Positions 25,605-41,045 of a stretch of 64,000 nucleotides of DNA are shown here, piece after piece; within the stretch, counting starts at the first letter, position 1, and each line of letters opens with the position of its first letter. Origin of the DNA: Cellulomonas alba (GTDB lineage Bacteria; Actinomycetota; Actinomycetes; Actinomycetales; Cellulomonadaceae); assembly GCF_030362835.1 (NCBI RefSeq), contig NZ_JAUCGQ010000001.1:1901461-1965460 (forward strand), given 5' to 3'. The position numbers and the translations under genes were made by a program. Below the pieces are notes generated by a model. The model was not told where the DNA came from. It did no database searches and worked only from the letters and a program-made list of their open reading frames with translations.

Positions 25605-26717
25605 CTACTTCTTCTTGGGCTTGGATGCGGACTTCGCAGGCGTCGACTTCGCGCCCGGCGTCGGTCCTGCGGGCTTGGGCGAGGTGGCAGGCGGCTGAGC
25701 CGGGCCATCCTCGATGCGCGCGCTCGCGGGGCTTGTCCCGGCGCCGGTGGGTCGAGGCTTGTTCCGCGACTTCCGCTTCGGCTGCTCCCGCTGACCGCTG
25801 GGCCGCGGAGCCTCCTCGATCGTGGCGACCGCGGACGGGCCCTCCTCGATGCCGCCGCGCTCGGCGAGCTTGCGCGCCTTGCGCTCCTTCATCAGTCGCT
25901 CGGCCTCGGAGCCGGGGGCCGGCATCCGCCTGATCGTGTAGAACTGCTGGCCCATCGACCAGAGGTTCGTCGTGGTCCAGTAGATGAGGACACCGATCGG
26001 GAACTGCACGCCGGAGAACGCGAAGATCAGCGGCATCACGTACATGAGCACCTTCTGCTGCTGGGCCATCGGCCCCTGCAGAGCGCTCGGCGGCATGTTC
26101 TTCATCGTCAGCTGACGCTGCGTGAGGAACGTGGTCGCCACCATCGCGACGATGAGGACCGCCGCCACGATCTGGATGTGCACGTTGCCGTCGGCGCGCG
26201 CGAACACGCCGGAGAGCGGGGCGCCCCAGATCGTGGCGCCTTCCGCGGACTTCGCCAGCTCGCCCGTCATCGGGCCGATGTGCGTACCGCCGTGGTACTG
26301 CCCGTCCGCGAGCTGGGGCAGCGAGTTCAGCACCCGGAACAGCGCAAAGAAGATCGGCGACTGCAGCAGGATCGGTAGGCAGGACGCGAACGGGTTCGTG
26401 CCGTGCTTGCGGTAGAGCTCCATCGTCTCGCGGCTCATCGCCTCGCGGGACGCCGGGTCCGTCTTTCCCTTGTACTTCTTCTGGATCGCCTGCATCTCGG
26501 GCGCGAGCAGCTGCATGCCACGCGACGCCTTGATCTGCTTGAAGAACAGCGGGATCAGCAGGATCCGCATCACGATCACCAGGCCGATGATCGAGAACGC
26601 CCAGGCGGCGCCCCCGTCAGGGTCCAGGCCGATGGCGGAGAACAGGCTGTGGAACTGGACCATGATCCAGGCCACAACCACCATGATCGGTTTGAGCAGG
26701 CCGTCGAACCACGACAT
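25605..26717 (-). CDS. yidC: Membrane protein insertase YidC/Oxa1
   Basis: The 370-residue polytopic protein inserts membrane proteins, alone or with SecYEG. The five-helix Oxa1 core runs from about residue 10 to 250. It includes RILLIPLFFKQIKASRGMQ with the conserved hydrophilic-groove arginine, the coiled C1 loop KKYKGKTDPASREAMSRET, and helices around NPFASCLPILLQSPIFFALF. A basic, Pro-rich C-terminal tail of about 90 residues ends KSASKPKKK and probably contacts ribosomes. ATG 26717 has GAGGAG upstream. Confidence 0.96.
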   Translation of the reverse strand: MSWFDGLLKPIMVVVAWIMVQFHSLFSAIGLDPDGGAAWAFSIIGLVIVMRILLIPLFFKQIKASRGMQLLAPEMQAIQKKYKGKTDPASREAMSRETMELYRKHGTNPFASCLPILLQSPIFFALFRVLNSLPQLADGQYHGGTHIGPMTGELAKSAEGATIWGAPLSGVFARADGNVHIQIVAAVLIVAMVATTFLTQRQLTMKNMPPSALQGPMAQQQKVLMYVMPLIFAFSGVQFPIGVLIYWTTTNLWSMGQQFYTIRRMPAPGSEAERLMKERKARKLAERGGIEEGPSAVATIEEAPRPSGQREQPKRKSRNKPRPTGAGTSPASARIEDGPAQPPATSPKPAGPTPGAKSTPAKSASKPKKK

Positions 26718-26741
26718 GGGGCAGAGCTCCTCTTTCGGGGA

Positions 26742-27038
26742 TCAGTGCGTGGACGGGGCCACGAAGTGATGGGTGTGCGGGCGAGCAGGCGGGACGTCAT
26801 CGACGCCACCTGCCGCCCAGGGGTGGCAGCGGAGCACCCGACGCACCGCGAGCCAGGTGCCGTACACGGCACCGTGCACCTGGATCGCGCGTACGGCGTA
26901 CGTCGAGCACGAGGGGTAGTACCGGCACGACGGCGGCGTCAGCGGCGAGACGAACAGCTGGTAGCCGCGCAGCAGCCCGACGAGCAGCAGTGCCGGGAGG
27001 CGTCGAAGGACGCGAAGCACGGAGCGCACCCCGGTCAC
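26742..27038 (-). CDS. yidD: Membrane protein insertion efficiency factor YidD
   Basis: The 98-residue protein carries the family signature YQLFVSPLTPPSCRYYPSCS and the second conserved block LRCHPWAAGGVDDVP. It is predicted to sit at the inner membrane face by an amphipathic N-terminus and to assist YidC, encoded 24 bp downstream. The GTG start overlaps the rnpA stop by four bases. Confidence 0.94.
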   Translation of the reverse strand: MTGVRSVLRVLRRLPALLLVGLLRGYQLFVSPLTPPSCRYYPSCSTYAVRAIQVHGAVYGTWLAVRRVLRCHPWAAGGVDDVPPARPHTHHFVAPSTH

Positions 27039-27391
27039 CTCCGAGCCGCGCGACGCTGTGCGACCGCCAGGGCCGCGTCGAGATCGTCCGCGAGCTCGGC
27101 GTAGGGCCGTGCCGCCGCCGGCGGCAGCGCGCGGACGACGAGACCGACGTCGGCCGGCAGCGACGACAACCGCTCTGCCGCGAGGCCACGGAGTCGGCGA
27201 CGCACCAGGTTTCGTGTCACCGCGTTCCCCACGGCCTTGGACACGACGAAACCGACCACCGGTCCTTGCGGACCGAGGTCGGTTCGGGTCGTCAGATGCA
27301 CCACGAGGGTGTCGCGCCCGCCGCGCGCACCCCGGCGCACCGCCTGCTCGAAGTCGGCAGCGCGGCGCATCCGGTGCGCTGCGGGCAACAC
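27035..27391 (-). CDS. rnpA: Ribonuclease P protein component
   Basis: The 118-residue basic protein binds the RNase P RNA and helps cleave tRNA 5' leaders. The conserved RNR-type motif appears as VSKAVGNAVTRNLVRRRLRG, with HRMRRAADFEQAVRRG at the N-terminus. GTG 27391 is chosen because it gives the usual short lead before the RADF-like motif. It begins 11 bp after the rpmH stop. Confidence 0.94.
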   Translation of the reverse strand: MLPAAHRMRRAADFEQAVRRGARGGRDTLVVHLTTRTDLGPQGPVVGFVVSKAVGNAVTRNLVRRRLRGLAAERLSSLPADVGLVVRALPPAAARPYAELADDLDAALAVAQRRAARR

Positions 27392-27402
27392 CGACGCTGA
27401 GG

Positions 27403-27540
27403 TCAGGCCGAGAGCTCCGCGCGGCCCTTGCGGCGACGAGCCGAAAGGATCGCGCGGCCCGCGCGGGTCCGCATACGAAGGCGGAAGCCGTGGGTCTTCG
27501 CCCGACGCCGGTTGTTCGGCTGGAACGTGCGCTTGGTCAC
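27403..27540 (-). CDS. rpmH: 50S ribosomal protein L34
   Basis: The 45-residue, strongly basic protein has the invariant L34 sequence [19 protein letters not shown] and ends GRAELSA. GTG start 27540 has GGAGA upstream. It is the first gene of the minus-strand operon rpmH–rnpA–yidD–yidC–jag and is divergent from dnaA. Confidence 0.97.
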   Translation of the reverse strand: MTKRTFQPNNRRRAKTHGFRLRMRTRAGRAILSARRRKGRAELSA

Positions 27541-28027
27541 GAGGGTCTCCAACTGTCTTTCGCGTGGGCCGCGCAGCGATGCGCGCGACCAGGTCCGTGT
27601 GCCGAGCTCGACTGCTCCACGCACGCGCCGCGCGCGCGGCGTCGCCACTCAGGGCGCGCCAGCAGGAGCCATCAGGAAGGCTGGACAACGGTACGCCGCC
27701 CCTTGGAGGACGGTCAAATGGGCCTCGCGCCGCCCTCGGTCGACGCTGCGTCCCATGAGTTGGACACCTGTCCGTCATCACCCGTTCGCCCCCTGTCGTC
27801 CCGGTGCGGGCCTGACTAGCATCGCTCCTCGTCCCGCACCGCTCGGCTGTGGAAAGGTGACGGCCGGGCCGGCGCGATCACTCCGGCGGCAGCCCGGCAC
27901 GATGCAGGTCGTCAGGCGCCGTTCCGAGGCTCCATATCACCGCTCACAGGTGTGGACAAGTATGTGGACAAGGACGCCGCATGCCAGACTCGACCACCCG
28001 CGCCGACAGAACTGCATGAGGTAGGAC
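27541..28027. promoter_or_regulatory. rpmH–dnaA divergent regulatory region
   Basis: This 487-bp stretch has no gene. It contains two exact TGTGGACAA DnaA boxes (27951–27959 and 27963–27971) 57–77 bp before dnaA and a weaker TGTGGAAAG at 27849. DnaA autoregulation is the likely use. The part near rpmH should hold that operon's promoter, but no clear hexamers were identified. Confidence 0.7.
27951..27971 (-). promoter_or_regulatory. Paired DnaA boxes in the dnaA promoter
   Basis: Two TGTGGACAA copies (reverse of TTGTCCACA) are spaced 12 bp start to start, close to one helical turn, and separated by TAT-rich DNA. Confidence 0.75.
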
Positions 28028-29479
28028 GTGTCACAGGACGAAGAGCTCGCCCGGGTCTGGGGCCACGTCGTCGGCAGCCTGGAGACGAGCCCCGACATCA
28101 CGCCGCGCCAGCTGGCCTTCGTCCGGCTCGCCCGTCCTCTCGGCCTCCTCGACGGCACCTTGCTGCTTGCCGTGGGCAACGACCTCACCAAGGACTATCT
28201 CGAGTCCCGGGTGCGCTCCGAGGTGTCCGGCGCCCTGACGGAGGCTCTCGGACGGGACGCCCGGTTCGCCGTCACGGTCGACCCGGACCTGGACGGCGAC
28301 ACCCCGCTGCCGATGCCCGCACCCCAGCAGCCGCTGACCGCGATCGAGCCGCGCGACATCCAGCAGAGCACCGGCCAGGGCGACGCGCCCCCGCCCCCGT
28401 CGCAGGACGACCGCCCGGCCCACCCGCGGCGCACCAACCCCGAGCCGGCGCGCCTCAACCCGAAGTACCTGTTCGAGACCTTCGTCATCGGCAGCTCGAA
28501 CCGCTTCGCGCACGCCGCCGCGGTCGCGGTCGCCGAGGCGCCGGCCAAGGCATACAACCCGCTCTTCATCTACGGCGACTCCGGCCTCGGGAAGACGCAC
28601 CTGCTGCACGCGATCGGCCACTACGCCCAGAACCTCTACCCGAGCGTTCGCGTGCGGTACGTGAACTCGGAGGAGTTCACCAACGACTTCATCAACTCGA
28701 TCTCCGAGGGCAAGGCCGGTGCCTTCCAGCGCCGCTACCGCGAGGTCGACGTGCTCCTCATCGACGACATCCAGTTCCTCCAGGGCAAGGAACAGACGAT
28801 GGAGGAGTTCTTCCACACGTTCAACACGCTGCACAACGCGAACAAGCAGGTCGTGATCACGTCCGACCTGCCGCCCAAGCAGCTGAACGGCTTCGAGGAC
28901 CGCATGCGGTCCCGCTTCGAGTGGGGCCTCATCACCGATGTCCAGCCGCCGGACCTCGAGACGCGTATCGCGATCCTCCGCAAGAAAGCCGGCTCGGAGC
29001 GCCTGCAGGCGCCGCCGGACGTCCTCGAGTACATCGCGAGCAAGATCTCGACGAACATCCGCGAGCTCGAGGGTGCGCTGATCCGCGTCACGGCGTTCGC
29101 GAACCTCAACCGTCAGCAGGTCGACCTCTCGCTCGCCGAGATCGTGCTGAAGGACCTCATCACGGACGACCAGACGACCGAGATCACCGCAACGCAGGTG
29201 ATCGGGCAGACCGCGTCGTACTTCGGGCTGACGATCGACGACCTGTGCGGCTCGTCCCGCTCCCGCGTGCTCGTGACGGCCCGGCAGATCGCGATGTACC
29301 TCTGCCGCGAGCTGACCGACCTCTCCCTGCCCAAGATCGGCCAGGCCTTCGGCGGACGCGACCACACGACGGTCATGCACGCGAACCGCAAGATCCGTGA
29401 GCTGATGGCCGAGCGGCGCTCGATCTACAACCAGGTCACCGAGCTGACGAACCGGATCAAGCAGCAGAGCCGGTCCTGA
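28028..29479 (+). CDS. dnaA: Chromosomal replication initiator DnaA
   Basis: The 483-residue AAA+ initiator has domain I (1–85), a Pro-rich linker (about 90–140), the AAA+ core with GDSGLGKTH Walker A and [13 protein letters not shown]alker B, and the C-terminal DNA-binding domain with the signature [15 protein letters not shown]. It binds DnaA boxes in the oriC immediately downstream and in its own promoter. GTG 28028 follows a GAGG element. Linker length is moderate compared with the much longer Streptomyces protein. Confidence 0.98.
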   Translation: MSQDEELARVWGHVVGSLETSPDITPRQLAFVRLARPLGLLDGTLLLAVGNDLTKDYLESRVRSEVSGALTEALGRDARFAVTVDPDLDGDTPLPMPAPQQPLTAIEPRDIQQSTGQGDAPPPPSQDDRPAHPRRTNPEPARLNPKYLFETFVIGSSNRFAHAAAVAVAEAPAKAYNPLFIYGDSGLGKTHLLHAIGHYAQNLYPSVRVRYVNSEEFTNDFINSISEGKAGAFQRRYREVDVLLIDDIQFLQGKEQTMEEFFHTFNTLHNANKQVVITSDLPPKQLNGFEDRMRSRFEWGLITDVQPPDLETRIAILRKKAGSERLQAPPDVLEYIASKISTNIRELEGALIRVTAFANLNRQQVDLSLAEIVLKDLITDDQTTEITATQVIGQTASYFGLTIDDLCGSSRSRVLVTARQIAMYLCRELTDLSLPKIGQAFGGRDHTTVMHANRKIRELMAERRSIYNQVTELTNRIKQQSRS

Positions 29480-30306
29480 CCCCTGGCCGCACCACGCGCG
29501 GGAAGCGTGCCCGCGCCGCTCTGCCCTGTGCACATCCGCCGCGTCACCCACAACCGTTCGCCCGGTTTCGTCCCACTATGGCGAACGTTTATCCACAGTA
29601 CCCACAGGCTGGCTGGGGACGAAGTACCCGGCCCGAGGACCGACGCGATGCGACCCGGGCGCAGGGGCCGCGGCCCGGTGACCTGGCATGACGCCTGCTC
29701 ACGGCCTCGGCGCCGGCCCGACGGGGCCCGATGCCATGAACGAGTTCTCACGGCCGAAACGGTTCGCGGCAGTTGGCGGCAACACTCAGGCTCCGGGTGA
29801 AACATGCATGGGACGAATCTCCACACCTGTGTACACACCTGTGGATCACGGTGGATCGAGTGTCTGGAGCTGTGGAACACCAGGCTGCATCCGGTGGACG
29901 CTCACGGGCGGCTCCAGCGTCGTCCCGAGGCGTCCACCGGTGGCGGCGGCCGGCTCACATCGCGCCTCCACACCCGATTCTCGGCACCACCTGCGACAAC
30001 GCCTGTCATCCACACCATCCACACGACCGATGACGACGACGAGACTTGTCATTCGCCGAGATCCACACACCGCCGTTGGGCTCACACGAACGCGGCAGGC
30101 CCGGTCGTACCCGCGTGTCGGACCTCTCGCGTAATGTTCGGCTGACGCCGGCCGCAGCCTGACTCTGCAGTGCTCTGAGCACACCCGTTCAAGGCACTCG
30201 TGCAGGCACGCGCCCGAGAGCTGCTCGACGGATCCCCAGACCCTGGGGCGACCGGCGGGCAGCAGCACGGGCGAGGTCCGACGTGCGTGACGACGAGAGG
30301 TGAGGC
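29480..30306. other. oriC, replication origin between dnaA and dnaN
   Basis: This 827-bp gene-free region contains one perfect DnaA box, TTATCCACA (29589–29597), and several near-matches: TGTGGATCA (29840), TGTGGAACA (29871), TCATCCACA (30006), CCATCCACA (30015), AGATCCACA (30059) and ATCTCCACA (29817). Open frames across it are not protein-like. No strongly AT-rich unwinding element stands out; the lowest-GC patches are near 29580–29600 and 29755–29850. Confidence 0.88.
29589..29597 (+). promoter_or_regulatory. Perfect DnaA box in oriC
   Basis: TTATCCACA matches the consensus exactly and lies 110 bp after dnaA. Confidence 0.85.
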
Positions 30307-31437
30307 ATGAGGTTCCGGGTCGAGCGTGACGTTCTCGCGGACGCAGTGACGTGGACGGCGCGCAGCCTGCCGACCCGTCCGCCCGTGCCGGTCCTCGCCG
30401 GTGTGCGGATCGAGGCGGACTCGACGGGCACGATCCAGCTCTCGAGCTTCGACTACGAGGTCTCCGCCCGGTCCCAGATCCCGGCCGACGTGAGCGACCC
30501 GGGCACCGTGCTGGTGTCGGGCCGGCTGCTGGCGGAGATCTCCCGGGCGCTCCCCGACAAGCCCGTCGACGTCGTGCTCGACGGCACGAAGGTCGTCGTC
30601 ACCTGCGGCGCCAGCCGGTTCACTCTCCTGACGATGCCGGTCGAGGACTACCCGAACCTGCCGACCATGCCCCCGACCACGGGCACGGTCGACGGCGACG
30701 AGCTCACGCACGCGGTCGCGCAGGTCTCCGTCGCCGCCAGCCGTGACGACACGCTCCCCCTGCTCACGGGCGTGCGCGTCGAGATCGAGGGCGAGAAGGT
30801 CACGCTGCTCGCCACGGACCGGTACCGCCTCGCGCTGCGCGAGCTCACGTGGAAGCCGGCGTCGCCCGACGTCTCGACCGTCGCGCTGGTGCGCGCCCGG
30901 ACTCTGACCGACGCCGCGAAGTCGCTGGGCGGCGCCGGTTCGGTCACGGTCGCGCTCTCGACCGGCGCCGGCGTCGACCTGATCGGGTTCGAGGCCGCGG
31001 GCCGGCAGACGACGAGCCTGCTCGTCGACGGCGACTACCCCGCGGTGCGTCGCCTGTTCCCTGACGAGACCCCGATCCACGCCGTCGTCGCGACGCACGC
31101 GCTGGCCGAGGCCGCGAAGCGCGTCGCGCTCGTCGCCGAGCGCAACACGCCGATCCGGCTGTCGTTCACCGAGGGCCAGGTCGTGCTCGACGCCGGCCAG
31201 GGCGACGACGCGCAGGCGTCCGAGGCGCTCGAGGCGACGCTCGTCGGTGAGGACATCTCGGTGGCGTTCAACCCGCAGTTCCTGCTCGACGGCCTGGGCG
31301 CGCTCGACACGTCGTTCGTGCGCATGTCGTTCACGCACCCCAACAAGCCCGTCGAGTTCACGGGCCAGGAGTCGGCCGACGGCGACGACAAGCAGGACTA
31401 CCGCTACCTGCTGGTGCCGATCCGCTTCGCGAGCTGA
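30307..31437 (+). CDS. dnaN: DNA polymerase III beta sliding clamp
   Basis: The 376-residue protein forms the ring that tethers the replicase. Three repeated clamp domains are visible: an N-terminal FRVERDVLADAVTWTARSLPTRP block, a middle block TGVRVEIEGEKVTLLATDRYRLA, and a C-terminal block ending DYRYLLVPIRFAS, which closes the binding pocket. ATG 30307 is preceded by GAGAGGTGAGG. It is the first gene after oriC. Confidence 0.97.
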   Translation: MRFRVERDVLADAVTWTARSLPTRPPVPVLAGVRIEADSTGTIQLSSFDYEVSARSQIPADVSDPGTVLVSGRLLAEISRALPDKPVDVVLDGTKVVVTCGASRFTLLTMPVEDYPNLPTMPPTTGTVDGDELTHAVAQVSVAASRDDTLPLLTGVRVEIEGEKVTLLATDRYRLALRELTWKPASPDVSTVALVRARTLTDAAKSLGGAGSVTVALSTGAGVDLIGFEAAGRQTTSLLVDGDYPAVRRLFPDETPIHAVVATHALAEAAKRVALVAERNTPIRLSFTEGQVVLDAGQGDDAQASEALEATLVGEDISVAFNPQFLLDGLGALDTSFVRMSFTHPNKPVEFTGQESADGDDKQDYRYLLVPIRFAS

Positions 31438-31552
31438 CGGCGGCAACGGCCGGCACCCGGCGTCGGTGTGCGCGGTCGCACGTCGCGGGTGCACAGTGGC
31501 TCCGGGCCTCGGAAGACGCGGCTCGAATCCGAACGAGGAGGGGCGGACGGCC

Positions 31553-32503
31553 ATGCACGTCGGTCTGGTGGGTCTGGGCAAGATGGGCGCGAACATGCGC
31601 GAGCGCATGCGGGGCGCCGGCATCGAGGTCACAGGGTTCGACCGCAACCCCGACGTCACCGACGTCCCGAGCCTCGAGGCGCTGGTGGAGGCGCTGCCGG
31701 CCGGAGAGCGCGTCGTCTGGGTCATGGTCCCGTCCGGCGAGATCACGGACGACGTCATCAACCAGCTCGCCGACCTGCTGAGCGAGGGCGACCTCGTCAT
31801 CGACGGTGGCAACTCGTACTACCAGGACGACCTGCCGCACGCAGAGCGACTCGGCGCCAAGGGCGTCGGGTTCATGGACGCCGGCGTCTCCGGCGGCGTG
31901 TGGGGTCTCAAGAACGGCTACGGCCTGATGGTCGGCGGCGACGTCGAGCACGTGCAGCGCGCGATGCCGGTGTTCGACGCGCTGCGGCCTGAGGGTCCCC
32001 GCGAGGAGGGCTTCGTGCACGCGGGCACGGTCGGCGCCGGACACTTCGCGAAGATGGTCCACAACGGCATCGAGTACGGCCTGATGCAGGCGTACGCGGA
32101 GGGCTACGAGCTCCTCGCGGCGAAGGACCTCGTCACCGACGTCCACGGCACGATGAAGGCCTGGGTGCGCGGCACGGTCGTGCGCTCCTGGCTGCTCGAG
32201 CTACTGGTCAAGGCGCTCGAGCAGGACCCGGGCCTCGGCGCGATCGACGACTGGGTCGAGGACTCGGGCGAAGGCCGCTGGACGGTCGACGAGGCGATCG
32301 ACCTCGCGGTGCCGGCACCCGTCATCTCCGCGTCGCTGTTCGCGCGGTTCGCGTCGCGTCAGGGCGAGTCCCCCGCGATGAAGGCCGTCGCGGCGCTCCG
32401 CCAGCAGTTCGGTGGCCACGCGGTGAAGCCGGCGGGCACGACCGGTCCCGCCGCATCGAGCAGCACGCCCGCACGGGCCGCCGCCGTGCCCCCGAACGCC
32501 TGA
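31553..32503 (+). CDS. gnd: 6-phosphogluconate dehydrogenase, decarboxylating (short actinobacterial type)
   Basis: The 316-residue enzyme oxidises 6-phosphogluconate to ribulose 5-phosphate. [16 protein letters not shown] is the cofactor-binding turn, [10 protein letters not shown] and [21 protein letters not shown] are substrate-binding blocks, and [16 protein letters not shown] carries the catalytic Lys and Asn. It is shorter than the approximately 470-residue E. coli enzyme, as usual for the gene found between dnaN and recF in actinobacteria. ATG 31553 has GAGGAGGGG upstream. Confidence 0.94.
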   Translation: MHVGLVGLGKMGANMRERMRGAGIEVTGFDRNPDVTDVPSLEALVEALPAGERVVWVMVPSGEITDDVINQLADLLSEGDLVIDGGNSYYQDDLPHAERLGAKGVGFMDAGVSGGVWGLKNGYGLMVGGDVEHVQRAMPVFDALRPEGPREEGFVHAGTVGAGHFAKMVHNGIEYGLMQAYAEGYELLAAKDLVTDVHGTMKAWVRGTVVRSWLLELLVKALEQDPGLGAIDDWVEDSGEGRWTVDEAIDLAVPAPVISASLFARFASRQGESPAMKAVAALRQQFGGHAVKPAGTTGPAASSSTPARAAAVPPNA

Positions 32504-32522
32504 GCGATCCCAGCCCCACCCG

Positions 32523-33711
32523 ATGTACGTCGCCCACCTGTCGCTCACCGACTTCCGCTCCTACCCGCAGGTCGAGCTGCCGCTCGAGCCGGGCATCACG
32601 GCGCTGGTCGGCCCGAACGGTCAGGGCAAGACGAACCTCGTCGAGGCCATCGGATACGTCGCGACGCTGGGTAGTCACCGTGTGCCGAGCGACGCGGCCC
32701 TGGTGCGGCAGGGTGCGTCGCGGGCGATCGTGAGGGCGCGCGTCGTGCGTGACGACGAGCGTGGCGAGTCCCGCGCGACCCTCGTCGAGCTCGAGGTGAC
32801 GCCGGGCCGGTCGAACCGCGCGCGCATCAACGGTGCGTCGCCGACCCGCGCCCGCGACGTGCTGGGCATCCTCCGGACGGTCCTGTTCGCGCCCGAGGAC
32901 CTCGCTCTCGTCAAGGGCGACCCGGACGGACGACGCCGGTTCCTCGACGAGCTGCTCGTGCAACGGACGCCGCGCATCTCGGCGACGATCGGTGACTACG
33001 AACGCGTGCTGCGTCAGCGCTCGGCCCTGCTCAAGTCGGCGGGTGCCGCGGTGCGCGGGTCTCGGGGCGGCGCGGATCTGCGGACCCTCGACGTGTGGGA
33101 CGCCAAGCTCGCGCAGACCGGAGCGGAGATCGTCGTGGCCCGCCGTGCGCTGGTCGCGGAGCTCGCGCCGCACGTCGCGAAGTCGTACGCGCAGGTCAGC
33201 GCGGGGCAGGGCGATGCCGTCATCACGTACCGCGCGTCGCTCGACGCCGTGCTCGAGCAGGACGAGGACGTGATCACCGCGGCAGGGGCGTCGGTCGAGC
33301 TCGTCGAGGCGCAGCTGCTCGAGGCGATGGGGCGCTTGCGCGGCAAGGAGATCGACCGCGGCGTCAGCCTCGTCGGCCCGCACCGTGACGATCTCGTCCT
33401 CGCACTCGGCGGCATGCCCGCCAAGGGGTACGCGAGCCACGGTGAGTCCTGGTCGTACGCGCTCGCCCTCCGCCTGGCGTCGTACGCGCTGCTCACCGAC
33501 GGCGGTGACGACGCCCTCGGCTGGGGCCACGACGGCGAGCCGGTGCTGATTCTCGACGACGTGTTCGCCGAGCTCGACGCCCGGCGTCGCGACCGGCTCG
33601 CGGAGCTCGTCGCCCCCGCGCGTCAGGTGCTGATCACGGCCGCCGTCGCCGACGACGTGCCGGAGCCGCTGGCCGGCGCCCGGGTCGACGTCATGGGCGG
33701 CGAGGTCGCGC

Positions 33712-33722
<11 letters not shown>
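32523..33722 (+). CDS. recF: DNA replication and repair protein RecF
   Basis: The 399-residue SMC-like ATPase loads RecA at single-strand gaps. Walker A is [13 protein letters not shown] near residue 30. The signature-like region is near [16 protein letters not shown] and the Walker B is [14 protein letters not shown]. It begins 19 bp after gnd and overlaps the DUF721 gene by 11 bp, the usual recF–DUF721–gyrB order. Confidence 0.96.
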
Positions 33723-36502
<2,780 letters not shown>

Positions 36503-36570
36503 GGCCGCGGCGTGCTCGCGCGCGCCCCGCACCCACGACAACCTCCCGCACCACCTGACGAAGGACACAC

Positions 36571-39167
<2,597 letters not shown>

Positions 39168-39171
<4 letters not shown>

Positions 39172-40250
39172 CCGAACCCACCCCGCCGTCGATCCCCCCG
39201 CGCCAGCGCCCGACCGAGCCGTCGGGCGAGGCCCGTCAGCCCACGTCGTCGCGTGCGCAGACCGGGTCCGCGGTCGCGTGGGACACGCCCGAGGAGACGC
39301 GGCCCGTCCGCACGAGCGTGACCGGGCGGACCGCGACGTCGAAGAACGGCAGGACGTCGACCGGATCGGCGTCCGGCTCCGGTGGCGCGCCGTCCGGACC
39401 GAACGGGACGCAGCAGCGCCCGAACGGCACGGCCGCGGCCGCCGCGAGCGCCTCGGCCTCGGCGGCCCCGGCGCTCGCCTCGAACGGCCACGGTGCCACC
39501 GGCGCCACGACCGTCTCCCCGGGATCTCCACCGAACTCACCCGCGCGCCCTGCGCGGGAGCCCATCGACACCCCGCAGACTCGGAGTGACGCCGACTTCC
39601 CGGCACCGACCGACGACGACGAACCGCCCTCGCCGCTCCAGACTGCCGTCGACACGGCGACTGTCTGGGTTCGGAAGGCGGCCACCGCCACAGGTGCCGC
39701 GATCGGCTCGATGACCCGCCCCCGCACCGAGGAACCCCCGATGACGACGATCCCGCCGGCGCCCGCCCCCGCGAGCGCCCCCTCCGCGGCCGCGGCCCCC
39801 GCGTCTGCGCCGCGTGCCGCGGGCTCCGGTCCGGCCGGCCTCGGCAGCACCGCGCGCCCGGCCACCGGCCGCATCCCCGCCGTGGGCGGGCCCCGCCGCG
39901 TGCGACTCGCGATCTCGCGCGTCGACCCGTGGTCCGTGATGAAGCTGTCGTTCCTGCTCTCGGTCGCTGCGGGCATCATGCTCGTGGTCGCCGCGGCGGC
40001 GGTGTGGTTCACGCTCGACGGCCTGCACGTGTTCACCAAGGTGAACGACTTCATCATCCAGGTCACCGGCAAGGAGAGCGGCGTCAACATCCTGCAGTAC
40101 GTCGCCTTCAAGCGGGTCGTGTCCGGCGCGACGCTCATCGCGGTGATCGACGTCTTCCTGCTGACAGCGCTCTCGACGATCGGGGCCTTCCTGTACAACA
40201 TCGTCGCTGCACTGGTCGGTGGCCTGCACGTCACGATGACCGACGAGTAG
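39168..40250 (+). CDS. DUF3566 membrane protein
   Basis: The 360-residue protein has a low-complexity Pro/Ala/Thr cytoplasmic region of about 240 residues. It ends in a DUF3566 domain with two membrane helices (about 262–284 and 323–345) around the conserved block [19 protein letters not shown]. The gene overlaps gyrA by four bases (ATGA) and precedes tRNA-Ile, the position of the Rv0007-like protein in mycobacteria. Function unknown. Confidence 0.85.
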
Positions 40251-40328
40251 CCGACGCTCGGTTTGGGCGGGGCACCTGGCCTGGGGTAGTCTCGTCCGGC
40301 GCGCGAGGGCGGTGACGTCCGCGCCAAC

Positions 40329-40402
40329 GGGCCTATAGCTCAGACGGTTAGAGCGCTTCCCTGATAAGGAAGAGGTCACAGGTTCAAGTCCTGTTAGGCC
40401 CA
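40329..40402 (+). tRNA. ileT: tRNA-Ile(GAT)
   Basis: A 74-nt cloverleaf begins GGGCCTA and ends TAGGCCC plus discriminator A. The anticodon stem-loop TTCCCTGATAAGGAA presents GAT. The D-arm (AGCTCAGACGGTTAGAGC) and T-arm (ACAGGTTCAAGTCCTGT) pair well. CCA is not encoded. Confidence 0.96.
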
Positions 40403-40427
40403 CTCCCGACCACCCGTGGGGGACCCG

Positions 40428-40547
40428 ATGAAGAAGCTCCTGCTCCTCCTGGCGGTCGCGGCCGCCGGCTACGTCGTGTACCAGAAGATCACGCAGGACC
40501 GCGACGAGCGGGACCTGTGGGCAGAGGTCACCGACACCTTCGAGTGA
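40428..40547 (+). CDS. DLW-39 family small membrane-associated protein
   Basis: This 39-residue open frame begins ATG at 40428 (MKKLLLLLAVAAAGYVVYQK) and ends with an acidic tail containing the family-naming DLW (ERDLWAEVTDTFE). It has one hydrophobic segment near the N-terminus. Its exact length and place between tRNA-Ile and tRNA-Ala match the conserved actinobacterial DLW-39 family. Function unknown. Confidence 0.88.
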   Translation: MKKLLLLLAVAAAGYVVYQKITQDRDERDLWAEVTDTFE

Positions 40548-40596
40548 GCGGCTCGCTCCGGCGAGACACTCCACCCCGGGGCGCGCGCGTCCCGTC

Positions 40597-40669
40597 GGGG
40601 CCATGGCGCAATTGGTAGCGCACCTGCTTTGCAAGCAGGGGGTTAGGGGTTCGAGTCCCCTTGGCTCCA
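40597..40669 (+). tRNA. alaT: tRNA-Ala(TGC)
   Basis: A 73-nt cloverleaf starts GGGGCCA and ends TGGCTCC plus A. The anticodon arm CCTGCTTTGCAAGCAGG gives TGC. The T-arm AGGGGTTCGAGTCCCCT is standard. Confidence 0.96.
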
Positions 40670-40677
40670 CGCGATCG

Positions 40678-40714
40678 ACGAACGCCCCGCCGAGATGGTC
40701 GGCGGGGCGTTCGT
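40678..40714. terminator. Strong bidirectional hairpin after tRNA-Ala
   Basis: A perfect 16-bp stem (ACGAACGCCCCGCCGA arm at 40678–40693, partner at 40699–40714) surrounds five bases between the tRNA and the convergent cassette. It marks the boundary of the conserved block. Confidence 0.8.
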
Positions 40715-40734
40715 GCTTCACAGGACGCGACCGG

Positions 40735-41028
40735 TCACGGCTGGTCGAGCGCGTAGTCCTCGTCGGTGAGGGCGACGTGCACCTGCGTGCCGTACGGCGG
40801 CCACGCGCCGGGCGCGGCGTTGAAGAGGCCGCCGATCGCGGTGGCGACCTCGAGGTAGAACCTCTCCGGCTTCTTGTTGTACTCGCGGCTCTCGTGCGGG
40901 TCGGGCCGCAGCTTGTACTCGACCGGCTTGGCGGCGGCGGTCCAGATCTTGATGCCGCGTGAGCCCGTGCGCAGCTCGGCGTACTTGAACACGACACCGC
41001 CGACCTCGACCTCGGGTGCTCCGTTCAT
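40735..41028 (-). CDS. Uncharacterised cassette protein C (97 aa)
   Basis: This is the last gene of the three-gene minus-strand cassette. The product is 97 residues, soluble, without signal peptide or membrane segment. It has alternating strand-like blocks (VEVGGVVFKYAEL, GIKIWTAAAKPVEYKL, TQVHVALTDEDY) and a central helix. ATG 41028 is preceded by an ideal AAGGAG seven bases upstream, so it is probably well translated. No family was recognised. Context links it to the two upstream genes and the divergent SARP-type activator. Confidence 0.75.
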   Translation of the reverse strand: MNGAPEVEVGGVVFKYAELRTGSRGIKIWTAAAKPVEYKLRPDPHESREYNKKPERFYLEVATAIGGLFNAAPGAWPPYGTQVHVALTDEDYALDQP

Positions 41029-41045
41029 GGTGATCTCCTTCGACT

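Noticed and set aside
29507..30145. Short open frames inside oriC
   Set aside because: They run through DnaA boxes, have no ribosome sites and show non-protein composition.
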